From an uncultured Bacteroidota bacterium (lineage in GTDB: Bacteria; Bacteroidota; Bacteroidia; NS11-12g; UBA955), in NCBI GenBank assembly GCA_903953615.1, contig CAJBKH010000180.1, positions 1-18,653 of the forward strand: a stretch of 18,653 nucleotides of DNA, in the 5' to 3' direction. The translations under genes and the position numbers were made by a program. Below the pieces are notes generated by a model that was not told where the DNA came from, searched no databases, and saw only the letters and a program-made list of their open reading frames with translations. Positions within the stretch are counted from its first letter, which is position 1. Every line of letters begins with the position of its first letter. Below, in pieces: positions 7,336 to 15,723 of this stretch.

Positions 7336-8091
7336 CTACCATTTAGCACCTGGATGCGCCCTTTGTAAAAACTGCATTTCTGCTAAAATATGACCAAGGT
7401 ATTCGGTATGCATCCCATTGATACCACCTGTTATAACATTCCCTAATTCAGGTATCGTTATATTGGCCGCATCTAAAACATGCGAAATTTCTGCCTTCCA
7501 CAAGGGATAAATATCTTTTAAACTAAAGCCAATACTTTGGGTAATTAACACCTTATCGGTTTCATTCATTTCGAACAAATCATCGGTATAACGCCATAAT
7601 TCATTGATGGCATTTTGGGTACGCACATTGCTTTCTTCGGTACCTTTACCAAAACGAATAATCCACTCACTGCTGTGTCTAAAATGGTATTTTACTTCTT
7701 TCAAACCTTTGGTTGCAAGTGCTACCAGTTTCTCATCGCGACTGTTCAACAAGGCTTCATACAAATGTTTTGCATAGGTTGCAAATAACATTTGACGCAC
7801 CATGCTGCAGGCAAAATCACCATTGGGTTGTTCAACCAATAAGTGGTTAAAGTATTCGCGTTCGCTTCTTAAGAAAGCGAGTTCATCAACATTTTTTTCG
7901 CCATTTAATTCACTTGCATATTCATAAAAATCTTCTGCCTGTCCAAGCAAATCCAATGAAATATTGGTTATGGCTAAATCTTCTTCCAATATAGGACCGC
8001 AGCTACACCACTCTGCCAAGCGCTGTGCTAGAATTAAGTTATCATCTGCCAAACGCAGTACATAATTGTATAATGCTTCTTTGGTTGTCAT
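7336..8091 (-). CDS. paaC: Phenylacetyl-CoA epoxidase, structural subunit PaaC
   Basis: The 251-residue protein belongs to the PaaA/PaaC ferritin-like group. PaaC carries no active diiron site and scaffolds PaaA in the multicomponent monooxygenase that forms ring-1,2-epoxyphenylacetyl-CoA. Recognisable family stretches are LADDNLILAQRLAEWCSCGPILEEDLAITNISLDLLGQA near the N-terminus, FLRSEREYFNHLLVEQPNGDFACSMVRQMLF, EVKYHFRHSSEWIIRFGKGTEES and the C-terminal GINGMHTEYLGHILAEMQFLQRAHPGAKW. It is the last gene of the ten-gene block and starts 11 nt after paaB. It ends 6 nt from the convergent repeat-protein gene, so paaD and paaE do not follow. Confidence 0.95.
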   Translation of the reverse strand: MTTKEALYNYVLRLADDNLILAQRLAEWCSCGPILEEDLAITNISLDLLGQAEDFYEYASELNGEKNVDELAFLRSEREYFNHLLVEQPNGDFACSMVRQMLFATYAKHLYEALLNSRDEKLVALATKGLKEVKYHFRHSSEWIIRFGKGTEESNVRTQNAINELWRYTDDLFEMNETDKVLITQSIGFSLKDIYPLWKAEISHVLDAANITIPELGNVITGGINGMHTEYLGHILAEMQFLQRAHPGAKW

Positions 8092-8102
8092 AATTTAGAG
8101 GA

Positions 8103-8393
8103 TTAAATGTTTTTTGCGCCTTCTGGCATTTTATAAAATGTAGGATGTCTGTATATTTTGTCATCTGCAGGATCAAAAAATTCTGCTTCTTCTTCGACCG
8201 TAGTAGCGGCTATGCTACTCGATGGCACCACCCAAATAAGGCGACCTTCGCCTCTTCTTGTATAAATATCACGGGCGTTTTGCAAAGCCATGTTTTTGTC
8301 TGATGCGTGGATACTGCCTTCGTGTTTAAAAGGACTTCCTCCTTTTTGAATAAATACTTCCCATAAAGGAAGTTGATCATTATTATTTTCCAT
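8103..8393 (-). CDS. paaB: Phenylacetyl-CoA epoxidase subunit PaaB
   Basis: This 96-residue small subunit is thought to bridge or stabilise the PaaAC complex. The sequence LPLWEVFIQKGGSPFKHEGSIHASDKNMALQNARDIYTRRGEGRLIWVVPSS and the C-terminal DKIYRHPTFYKMPEG are typical PaaB. The ATG at 8393 (MENNNDQLPLWEVF) is chosen because the family begins close to the WEVF motif. A longer in-frame extension to 8495 would run back into paaA and adds residues with no family resemblance. It sits 32 nt after paaA and 11 nt before paaC. Confidence 0.95.
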   Translation of the reverse strand: MENNNDQLPLWEVFIQKGGSPFKHEGSIHASDKNMALQNARDIYTRRGEGRLIWVVPSSSIAATTVEEEAEFFDPADDKIYRHPTFYKMPEGAKNI

Positions 8394-8425
8394 TGTATTT
8401 ATTAATTTTAAGATTGGTATATATT

Positions 8426-9373
8426 TTAAAGACTTGTTGCCGATTGCATGGCATTTATTTTTTCTGAATAAGCCAAAACCGCTTGCCTTACCCATTGCCC
8501 TTCATTGTGGTATTTGATATGGTGTGCCATGCGTTTGTGGTTGCACAAACCATTGCCTTTTACCACATTCCAAAACTCATCCCAATTAATGGCGCCTGTT
8601 TCCCAGTGCTTGGTTGTTTCATTAAATTTCAAATCTTTATCGGGCACTGTTAAGCCAATGACGTATGCTTGATCGACTGTTTTATCAATGAATTTTTGAC
8701 GCAAATCATCGTTGCTAGCGCGTTTAATTTTCCATTGCATCGATTCTTGGGTATGCCATGAATCTTTATCTGAAGGACCGAACATCATGAGCGAAGGCCA
8801 CCACCAGCGGTTCATCGCGTCTTGTGCCATTTCTTTTTGAGCTGCTGTACCGTTCATCATGGTCGCCATGATTTCGTAACCCTGGCGTTGATGAAAACTT
8901 TCTTCCTTACAGATACGCACCATAGCCCGCGAATAAGGCCCATAGGAAGTCCTCTGAAGCGAAACTTGGTTTACGATAGCAGCACCATCCACCAACCATC
9001 CAATCGCGCCTATATCGGCCCAATTTAAAGTTGGGTAATTAAAGATATGTGAATATTTGGCTTTGCCTTCGTGCAGTTGTTGTATCATTTCGCTTCTGTC
9101 CATGCCCAAAGTTTCGGCTGCTGAATACAGATACAAACCATGCCCACCCTCATCTTGAATTTTGGCTAACAAAATTTTCTTCGCTCTTAAAGTTGGTGCG
9201 CGTAACACCCAATTGCCTTCGGGTTGCATACCGATGACTTCTGAATGCGCATGTTGGGTCATTTGTCGCAATACCGTTTTGCGATACGCTTCTGGCATCC
9301 AATCCTTCGGCTCTATTTTCTCATCTTGTTCAATCAACGCATTGAAGCGTTTTAATTTTTCTTCTTCTGTCAT
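8426..9373 (-). CDS. paaA: Phenylacetyl-CoA epoxidase, catalytic diiron subunit PaaA
   Basis: The 315-residue catalytic subunit inserts one O atom from O2 into the ring of phenylacetyl-CoA. The diiron ligands appear as Glu45 (HAHSEVIGM), Glu75 and His78 (QDEGGHG), Glu158 and His161 (KEESFH), with Asp129 (LVDGAAI) a likely further ligand. The whole chain reads as normal PaaA, including APTLRAKKILLAKIQDEGGH, the central WWWPSLMMFGPSD and the C-terminal HKRMAHHIKYHNEGQWVRQAVLAY. It lies 37 nt after kynA on the same strand, with no promoter-like element in between, and heads the paaABC trio. Confidence 0.97.
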   Translation of the reverse strand: MTEEEKLKRFNALIEQDEKIEPKDWMPEAYRKTVLRQMTQHAHSEVIGMQPEGNWVLRAPTLRAKKILLAKIQDEGGHGLYLYSAAETLGMDRSEMIQQLHEGKAKYSHIFNYPTLNWADIGAIGWLVDGAAIVNQVSLQRTSYGPYSRAMVRICKEESFHQRQGYEIMATMMNGTAAQKEMAQDAMNRWWWPSLMMFGPSDKDSWHTQESMQWKIKRASNDDLRQKFIDKTVDQAYVIGLTVPDKDLKFNETTKHWETGAINWDEFWNVVKGNGLCNHKRMAHHIKYHNEGQWVRQAVLAYSEKINAMQSATSL

Positions 9374-9410
9374 ACTGATTTTATTTTAATGATGAATACT
9401 AATTTTTATG

Positions 9411-10322
9411 TTAAAATGTTCCCCAATTTTTCAATTCTTCTTCCGACCATAATTCAGGAAAGAAAATTCTGCGTTGGTATTTAGGATGCATGTATTTTCG
9501 CCAGTCGCTACCACCTGTTGCCTCGGCATTGCCAAGGTATTTGCCGGCAGCATCGTAATGCGCCATTACCCAAGTAACATTCACAGTATAATCATAATGT
9601 CGCATGGCTTTAATCAAGGCTTCATCTTTTTTAACAGCATCGGGCAATTGCTTAAATCGGGTCCACAAATTAGTAGTATTATAGGCTTCCATCTTGATGA
9701 GAAAATCTGCCTTGTATCTTTTTTCAAACAACTGTATCAAAGTATTTTTTTTACCTGTTGCATGGTCTTTACCAGCGGCTTGCCAATACAAATGTTCGTA
9801 GGCATGTTCATAGGGTGTATTTCGATCGATACTCGCTCTAAAACGGTGGTCGATTAAATTAATCAACTCGGTTGACGAAAATTCAATTAAACGGTATTGC
9901 GCACTTTGAAATCCACTTGCAGGGGTCAGTGTATTTCTAAATTTCATGTATTGTTCCTTTTCCATGCCATCGCCCATGATATCGAACGATGAAGAGAGCA
10001 TATCAAAGTAGCGACTAATGCGTCTTAATTTTTCAGTAAAAAAGGGTGCAGTAATCGTCTCGCATTGGCTCAACTGATCAATCTCCCATAAAATCATTTT
10101 AAAAAGGAGCTCATTGATTTGGTGGTACATAATGAACACCATTTCATCGGGCAATGTACTGCGTTGCAATTGTAAATTTAACAAGGCATCGGTATGAATA
10201 TAATCCCAATAGGTAATTGGTTTTGCCCATATCAATCCTTCCAAATGCACATCAGGATTCTGATCGATGGCTTTGAATTTTTCTTCAATGCGTTGATGTA
10301 ATTGTGCTTGTTCTTCTCTCAT
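9411..10322 (-). CDS. kynA: Tryptophan 2,3-dioxygenase
   Basis: This heme enzyme opens the indole ring of L-tryptophan with O2 to give N-formylkynurenine, the first step of the kynurenine pathway. Its 303 residues carry TDO landmarks: TYWDYIHTDALLNLQ (37-51), DEMVFIMYHQINELLFK (59-75) with active-site His67, FRNTLTPASGFQSAQYRLIE (128-147), a probable proximal heme ligand His255 in WVMAHYD, and ATGGSDWRKYM (268-278). The ATGGSDW form differs slightly from the GTGGS of better known TDOs and looks like the Bacteroidota branch. It follows the desaturase gene by 9 nt and precedes paaA by 37 nt. No formamidase or kynureninase gene is adjacent. Confidence 0.95.
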   Translation of the reverse strand: MREEQAQLHQRIEEKFKAIDQNPDVHLEGLIWAKPITYWDYIHTDALLNLQLQRSTLPDEMVFIMYHQINELLFKMILWEIDQLSQCETITAPFFTEKLRRISRYFDMLSSSFDIMGDGMEKEQYMKFRNTLTPASGFQSAQYRLIEFSSTELINLIDHRFRASIDRNTPYEHAYEHLYWQAAGKDHATGKKNTLIQLFEKRYKADFLIKMEAYNTTNLWTRFKQLPDAVKKDEALIKAMRHYDYTVNVTWVMAHYDAAGKYLGNAEATGGSDWRKYMHPKYQRRIFFPELWSEEELKNWGTF

Positions 10323-10331
10323 AATCTCTAC

Positions 10332-11426
10332 TTAAATTGAATTGACCATCGGTGTTACACCCAAATCTTTTAAGCGTTTAATGTGCGAATTAAGGGCTGC
10401 TCCAAAACTTGGCTTTAAGTTATAGGGCATCCCAAATTCTTTAGCAGTTTGCTCAACAAGAGGTGCTAATTTTGGATAGTGAATATGACAAATATTGGCA
10501 AATAAATGGTGTTCTATTTGAAAATTAAGTCCACCCACATACCAACCAATTAATTTATTGTTGCGGGCAAAATCGCTGGTGGTGTGCAATTGGTGCACCA
10601 ACCAATCGCTATCGATATTATGACCGGGAACGGGTTGTTCGGCACCTTCAACCACATGGGCCATTTGAAACACAAAGCTCAAAATGATGCTTGCCACCCA
10701 ATGCATCATAAAAAAACCAACAAGTACTTGCAACCAAGTAAAATTGGTTAACCAAAGGGGTAATCCAAGGATGACGGTTAAGTAGATAATTTTGCGAAAC
10801 ACCATTTTGGTATATTCGCTCGATAACTTTTTATTTTGACCCTTTACCAAGCCATTTTTATTATAATTAAACAACCTTGAAAAATCGTTGAAGAGCATGG
10901 TTAAGGTCATTAAGCCATAAAAAATAAAGGCATAAATAAATTGAAATTTATGAAACCATTTCAAGGGTTTATTTTCAGATAAACGAATGGGCCCTTTTGA
11001 ATCAATGTCTTCATCTAAACCAGAAATATTGGTGTACGTATGATGCAAAACATTGTGTTGAATTTTCCAATTCAAAATGTTGCTTCCCAACAAGTATAAA
11101 GTACCTGAGAGCCATTTATTCACCCATTGACGTTTGGAATAGGAACCATGGCAAGCATCGTGCATAACACCCATGCCTACACCAGCAACGCCAATGCCCA
11201 TTACCACTGTTAAAAGAAGTGCCATGAAGGTCGACATCGGTATGCTTAATATAAGTGCGTAGGGCACAAGATAAAGGCTTAACAAAACAATGGTTTTAAA
11301 GACCATTGCGGTATTGGCTTTGGTAGAGAGCTGATTATTTTTAAAATAAGCATTGACATTTTTTCTTAATGTCTGCACAAATAGTTTTTCATGGCTATCG
11401 TGGGCGGTAAATTTTATGATGTTCAT
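10332..11426 (-). CDS. Membrane fatty acid desaturase (front-end/acyl-lipid type)
   Basis: This 364-residue integral membrane diiron enzyme should put a double bond into a fatty acyl chain using O2 and electrons. The three histidine boxes are HDACH (89-93), HNVLHH (124-129) and QIEHH (303-307). The Gln in the third box is typical of front-end desaturases (delta-5/delta-6, linoleoyl-CoA desaturase-like). Hydrophobic stretches at about 44-62, 65-87, 107-118, 165-180 and 213-255 are the likely membrane spans. No fused cytochrome b5 domain is present. It lies inside the aromatic catabolic block, 30 nt after kmo and 9 nt before kynA, which is unexpected for a lipid gene. Double-bond position cannot be predicted. 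Confidence 0.9.
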   Translation of the reverse strand: MNIIKFTAHDSHEKLFVQTLRKNVNAYFKNNQLSTKANTAMVFKTIVLLSLYLVPYALILSIPMSTFMALLLTVVMGIGVAGVGMGVMHDACHGSYSKRQWVNKWLSGTLYLLGSNILNWKIQHNVLHHTYTNISGLDEDIDSKGPIRLSENKPLKWFHKFQFIYAFIFYGLMTLTMLFNDFSRLFNYNKNGLVKGQNKKLSSEYTKMVFRKIIYLTVILGLPLWLTNFTWLQVLVGFFMMHWVASIILSFVFQMAHVVEGAEQPVPGHNIDSDWLVHQLHTTSDFARNNKLIGWYVGGLNFQIEHHLFANICHIHYPKLAPLVEQTAKEFGMPYNLKPSFGAALNSHIKRLKDLGVTPMVNSI

Positions 11427-11456
11427 TGAAGGAAACGTGTGGGAAAAAGTTAAATT

Positions 11457-12812
11457 TTATAGTACGGGATTATGATCGAACAAATGGTGAATAATGGCAT
11501 CAATCTGTTCTTGTGGTGTATCGGATGTAATGTGATTATTTTGTATAATATCGCTAATCATTTCGCTTTGTAGATTGCCTTTCTCGAGGGCAACCTTGTA
11601 CTCTATATCACTAAAGGAAACCATGCTATACAGAGGAAAATAATGATTAGGATAAATTTCGCTGATGCGTCTTTCAATTTTTTGTTGCAATTGGTAAGCG
11701 GGGTCACTTACCTTGTCGCGCATCACCAAATAATTTTGAAGAGATAAATCTTGTACGGCATCACCATTGGGTTTGCGGGCAATTTCATAGGCTTTAAAAA
11801 CTGCTGGCCAATCTTCATTGTGTTCTTGCATCAATGAAAAAAGCACTGAGCAATCTTCAAAACCACAGTTCATACCTTGTCCGAAAAAAGGAACGGTGGC
11901 ATGCGCTGCATCGCCTATTAGTGCTAGCTTATTGTGAGTCCAAGGGAAACAACGGATAATGGCCAAAGAAGACAAAGGATGTGAATCCCAGCTATCGGCT
12001 ACGTTAGGCATTAAATTAAAAAAATCTGGAAAAACAATTTTGAAAAAACTGGTCACATCTTCCTTTGTTTTTAAATCATTAAAACAAAATTCATGGCCTT
12101 CGAATGGCATGAACAAAGTACAAGTGAATGAGCCATCGAAATTGGGAAGCGCAATCAACATAAAGCGCCCGCGTGGCCAAATATGCAAGGTTTGTTTTTC
12201 TAATTTATAAGAACTATCGGCATTGGCTGGCAATAAAATTTCTTTGTAACCATCGGGAATATAATTTTGTGAATAGCTAAACCGATCTAGCTTTTGCATA
12301 GCACTATACCTGGCGGCAGAAAAAGCACCATCGGTGGCAAAAACAACCTCGGATTGATGCTCTGACAATTCACCCGTTTGGGTATTTTTAAAGTAGGCTA
12401 TCCCTTTGTCATAATCGACATTGATACACTCTTCGTTGAAATGAATCTTGGTTGCTAAATTCTCTTCTGCAATGCTCATCAATTTCGCATTAATCTCGCC
12501 ACGCGAAACTGAATAAATGGCCTGACCTTCTGTACCATAAGGTTGATACGCAAGTGTGCTATCTAAATTATGGATGGTGCGACCATGCATTGGGATGGCA
12601 ATTTTTCTAATTTCATGACCTATACCAACTTCATCCAATGCTTTCCAACCGCGGTAGGAAGTGGCCAAATTAATCGACTTGCCAGCCGACATTTTGGTTA
12701 ATCGCATGTCAGGTCTTCTTTCAAAAATTTCTACTTTGTAGCCTGCTTTCGCTAAATAGATGGCCCAAAGTGAGCCTACCAAACCAGAACCAATAATTGT
12801 TGCTTCTTTCAT
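11457..12812 (-). CDS. kmo: Kynurenine 3-monooxygenase (FAD)
   Basis: This flavoprotein hydroxylates L-kynurenine to 3-hydroxykynurenine with NADPH and O2. The 451 residues show the N-terminal dinucleotide fold (IIGSGLVGSLWAIYLAKAGYKVEIFERR, with GSGLVG at 8-13), the DG motif region (FATDGAFSAARYS, 159-170) and the second FAD-binding motif ALIGDAAHATVPFFGQGMNCGFEDC (297-321), which is nearly diagnostic for KMO. The long hydrophobic C-terminal tail that anchors mitochondrial KMO is not present. The start is 1 nt after the stop of the 3-hydroxyanthranilate dioxygenase gene, so the two are translationally close. Confidence 0.96.
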   Translation of the reverse strand: MKEATIIGSGLVGSLWAIYLAKAGYKVEIFERRPDMRLTKMSAGKSINLATSYRGWKALDEVGIGHEIRKIAIPMHGRTIHNLDSTLAYQPYGTEGQAIYSVSRGEINAKLMSIAEENLATKIHFNEECINVDYDKGIAYFKNTQTGELSEHQSEVVFATDGAFSAARYSAMQKLDRFSYSQNYIPDGYKEILLPANADSSYKLEKQTLHIWPRGRFMLIALPNFDGSFTCTLFMPFEGHEFCFNDLKTKEDVTSFFKIVFPDFFNLMPNVADSWDSHPLSSLAIIRCFPWTHNKLALIGDAAHATVPFFGQGMNCGFEDCSVLFSLMQEHNEDWPAVFKAYEIARKPNGDAVQDLSLQNYLVMRDKVSDPAYQLQQKIERRISEIYPNHYFPLYSMVSFSDIEYKVALEKGNLQSEMISDIIQNNHITSDTPQEQIDAIIHHLFDHNPVL

Positions 12813-12813
12813 T

Positions 12814-13347
12814 TTATTTCAATTCTGTTTTTAAAGTTGGAACTTCCATTACCGAGCCGCAATGTTTGCAAGTTCTTAAATTGATATTATCATAAAAGCT
12901 TTGCATTAATACTGGCAACTGACCGACAATATCGGTGCAATGAAAACGCGCTCTGTACAATTCTTTATCACAATTTTCACAATACCAAGCACAAGCATCT
13001 AGCTCATCTTTTTGTCTTTCTCGCTCTATCACTAAACCAACTGTATTTGGGAACCTTTGTGGTGAATGTTCAACCTTAGGCGGCAATAAAAAAAGTTCCC
13101 CTTCTTTGATGGTAATCATGCGTGTTTTTCCATCCTCGCGAATGGGCAATTGCATTTCACCTTCTAGCTGATAAAACAATTCCTCGCCTTCATTGTAGTG
13201 AAACTCCTTGCGTGCATTGGGACCGCCAACTACCATCACCATAAATTCACTGTCTTTATAAACCACTTGATTGCCAACTGGTGGCTTTAACAAATGGCGA
13301 TTGTCATTAATCCATTTATTTAAATTGATAGGATTCGAAACTTTCAT
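12814..13347 (-). CDS. nbaC: 3-hydroxyanthranilate 3,4-dioxygenase
   Basis: This cupin dioxygenase splits 3-hydroxyanthranilate with O2 to aminocarboxymuconate semialdehyde, which goes on to quinolinate/NAD or to catabolism. In its 177 residues the catalytic Fe(II) ligands are His50 and Glu56 (FHYNEGEELFYQLEG) and His94 (VEHSP). A C-terminal rubredoxin-like second metal site, typical of the bacterial enzyme, is formed by Cys123/Cys126 (YCENC) and Cys160/Cys163 (TCKHC). Substrate-binding arginines are expected near Arg46 and Arg98. It lies 9 nt after hpd and 1 nt before kmo. The enzyme that would make its substrate, kynureninase, is absent from the window. Confidence 0.96.
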   Translation of the reverse strand: MKVSNPINLNKWINDNRHLLKPPVGNQVVYKDSEFMVMVVGGPNARKEFHYNEGEELFYQLEGEMQLPIREDGKTRMITIKEGELFLLPPKVEHSPQRFPNTVGLVIERERQKDELDACAWYCENCDKELYRARFHCTDIVGQLPVLMQSFYDNINLRTCKHCGSVMEVPTLKTELK

Positions 13348-13356
13348 AGATTTTAA

Positions 13357-14517
13357 TTATAGGGTACCTCTTCTGGCCTGTTCAGCCTCTATCGATTCGA
13401 ATAAAGCTTGAAAATTTCCTTTGCCGAATGAACGCGCACCTTTTCTTTGAATAATTTCGAAGAATAAAGTTGGACGATCTTCTACAGGTTTTGTAAATAT
13501 CTGTAACAGGTAACCTTCCTCATCCCTATCTACCATGATACCCCATTTTTTTAATTCCATTAAATTCTCTTCAATATTACCAACGCGGTTGGGCACACTG
13601 TCGTAATAAGTGCCTGGCACATACAAAAACTCAACACCACGTTTGCGCATTTCTGAAATGGTAAAAACAATATCATCAGTGGCTACTGCAATATGTTGAC
13701 AGCCTGGACCTCTATAAAAATCTAAATATTCTTCTACCTGCGATTTCTTTTTACCAACTGCGGGCTCGTTGATTGGAAATTTAATGTAACCGTTACCATT
13801 GGTCATTACCTTACTCATCAATGCTGTATACTCAGTCGAAATGTCTTTGTCGTCGAATGTCACTATATTGGCAAATCCCATCACGTTGGCATAAAAATCA
13901 GACCATTTATTCATGCTGCCCATTTCTACATTTCCTACCATGTGGTCAATGTATTTCAACCCAGTTGGGATAGGATTGTATTCAGTTGTTAACTTTTCGT
14001 AACCTGGCAAGAAAACACCATTGTAATTTTTTCTTTCTATGAAAATGTGAACGGTATCACCATAGGTTTTAATCCCCGCTCTCCTTATGATACCATCTTT
14101 ATCTTCGATGGTCTCTGGTAACAGATAATTCTCTGCACCTCTTGTTATTGTTTGATGATACGCATCGTAAGCATCATTTACCCATAGTGCAATCACCTTG
14201 ACACCATCACCATGTTGTGTTAAATGTTTTGAAATATCACTTGCAGGATCTAAAGGTGTTGTTAGCACTAAACGAATTTTTCCTTGTTGCAATACATAGG
14301 AGGTGCGATCTTTTACACCCGTTTCTAAACCAGCATAGGCAAGATCTTGGAATCCAAAAGCCGTCTTGTAAAAATGGGCTGCTTGCTTTGCATTACCTAC
14401 ATATAACTCAACATAATCGGTGCCATTAATCGGTAAAAAATCTTTCGCATCGGCAAATATTTTTTGAGTTTCAGAATACTGAAAGTTTTTAACTTGGGTT
14501 AAATCTTCTGTGATCAT
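13357..14517 (-). CDS. hpd: 4-hydroxyphenylpyruvate dioxygenase
   Basis: This non-heme Fe(II) enzyme turns 4-hydroxyphenylpyruvate (from tyrosine) plus O2 into homogentisate. The 386 residues form two VOC-type halves. The iron ligands in the C-terminal half are His192 (YIDHMVGNV), His275 (CQHIAVAT) and Glu354 (LFFEIIQR). The C-terminal helix region RKGARSFGKGNFQALFESIE, which closes the active site in HPPD, is complete. The product is the substrate of the enzyme encoded 25 nt upstream (homogentisate dioxygenase), so the two steps are adjacent. No aromatic aminotransferase, maleylacetoacetate isomerase or fumarylacetoacetase gene is nearby. Confidence 0.97.
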   Translation of the reverse strand: MITEDLTQVKNFQYSETQKIFADAKDFLPINGTDYVELYVGNAKQAAHFYKTAFGFQDLAYAGLETGVKDRTSYVLQQGKIRLVLTTPLDPASDISKHLTQHGDGVKVIALWVNDAYDAYHQTITRGAENYLLPETIEDKDGIIRRAGIKTYGDTVHIFIERKNYNGVFLPGYEKLTTEYNPIPTGLKYIDHMVGNVEMGSMNKWSDFYANVMGFANIVTFDDKDISTEYTALMSKVMTNGNGYIKFPINEPAVGKKKSQVEEYLDFYRGPGCQHIAVATDDIVFTISEMRKRGVEFLYVPGTYYDSVPNRVGNIEENLMELKKWGIMVDRDEEGYLLQIFTKPVEDRPTLFFEIIQRKGARSFGKGNFQALFESIEAEQARRGTL

Positions 14518-14542
14518 ATTTATTTGATTTCAAATTATTTTT

Positions 14543-15706
14543 TTAAAGTTGGTATTGCCATGAATTGTAATAATCTTTTATTTCAATTTCGAGGGCTGCT
14601 TTGGTTATTTGAACTGGTTTAAAGGGATCTATCATCACGGCCAATTCATTGGTTTCTTTTTTACCTATGCTTCTTTCGATTGCACCAGGATGTGGACCAT
14701 GCGGAAGGCCGCCAGTATGCAAGGTGATTTGTCCTTGTTGAATATCATTGCGACTCATAAAGTCACCATCAACATAATACAGCAACTCATCACTGTCGAT
14801 ATTACTGTGGTGATAAGGCGCAGGAATGGCATCTGGATGGTAATCGTATAAGCGCGGCACAAAAGAGCAAATCACAAAATTATTCGCTTGGAACTGTTGG
14901 TGTATTGGGGGTGGCATGTGAATTCGACCAGTAATAGGTTCGAAGTCGTGAATTGAAATGGCATATGGATAAGAACAGCCATCATAGCCTATTACATCAA
15001 ATGGATGTGTTTCGTAGACGTATGGATAGATTAACCCACGCTTTTTTATTTTAATTAAGAACTCACCCTTTTCATCATGTGTTTCCATGTCGTATGGCAT
15101 GCGAAAGTCGCGTTCGCAAAAAGGTGAATGCTCTAAAAATTGACCATATTGATTGCGGTATCTCGCAGGGGTTTCAATCGGACTAAAGGATTCAACAAAC
15201 AGTATTTTATTTTCAGCGGTATCGAATTGTATTTGGTAGGTGGTACCTCTTGGAATGATAAGATAATCGCCATATTTAAAATCCAATTTGCCATACATGG
15301 TTTTTAAAACTCCAGATCCTTTGTGGATGAATAACATTTCATCGGCATCTGCATTTTTAAAAAAATAATCGTTGGCACTTTTTGATGGTGCAGCCATGCC
15401 TATCTGCAAATCATTGTTTGCAAAAAGCACTTTGCGACTTTGGATATAATCGGCTTCGGGGGCAATATCAAACCCTAGGTAACTGCGATTTTGCAAGTTA
15501 TCTTCTGTGGCTATTTCTGGACGGACACTGTAGGGTTCGCCCATGGATTTAACGATGGTTGGCGGATATAAATGGTAAACGAGTGATGAAACCCCTGCAA
15601 AACCTTCGGTTCCAAATAATTCTTCATGGTATAGGTTTCCATTGGGTTGTCTAAAAACGGTGTGGCGTTTGTGTGGTATTTTTCCAACTTGACGATAAAG
15701 TGGCAT
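14543..15706 (-). CDS. hmgA: Homogentisate 1,2-dioxygenase
   Basis: This cupin-type Fe(II) dioxygenase opens the homogentisate ring with O2 to maleylacetoacetate. The 387-residue chain has MPLYRQVGKIPHKRHTVFR at the start. The iron site comes from PYHHSNIDSDELLYYVDG (probable ligands His299 or His300 and Glu307) and HTGGLPHGPHPGA (His336). It is shorter than the roughly 430-445 residues of the well studied enzymes and lacks parts of their N-terminal domain. This compact form seems usual in Bacteroidota, so it is probably not a truncation. It starts 17 nt after the MBL-rhodanese gene and ends 25 nt before hpd. Confidence 0.93.
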   Translation of the reverse strand: MPLYRQVGKIPHKRHTVFRQPNGNLYHEELFGTEGFAGVSSLVYHLYPPTIVKSMGEPYSVRPEIATEDNLQNRSYLGFDIAPEADYIQSRKVLFANNDLQIGMAAPSKSANDYFFKNADADEMLFIHKGSGVLKTMYGKLDFKYGDYLIIPRGTTYQIQFDTAENKILFVESFSPIETPARYRNQYGQFLEHSPFCERDFRMPYDMETHDEKGEFLIKIKKRGLIYPYVYETHPFDVIGYDGCSYPYAISIHDFEPITGRIHMPPPIHQQFQANNFVICSFVPRLYDYHPDAIPAPYHHSNIDSDELLYYVDGDFMSRNDIQQGQITLHTGGLPHGPHPGAIERSIGKKETNELAVMIDPFKPVQITKAALEIEIKDYYNSWQYQL

Positions 15707-15723
15707 ATAGCTAAAATATTAAA

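Noticed and set aside
8394..8495. Longer in-frame N-terminal extension of paaB
   Set aside because: It overlaps the paaA coding end, adds residues unlike PaaB, and the ATG at 8393 fits the usual family start.
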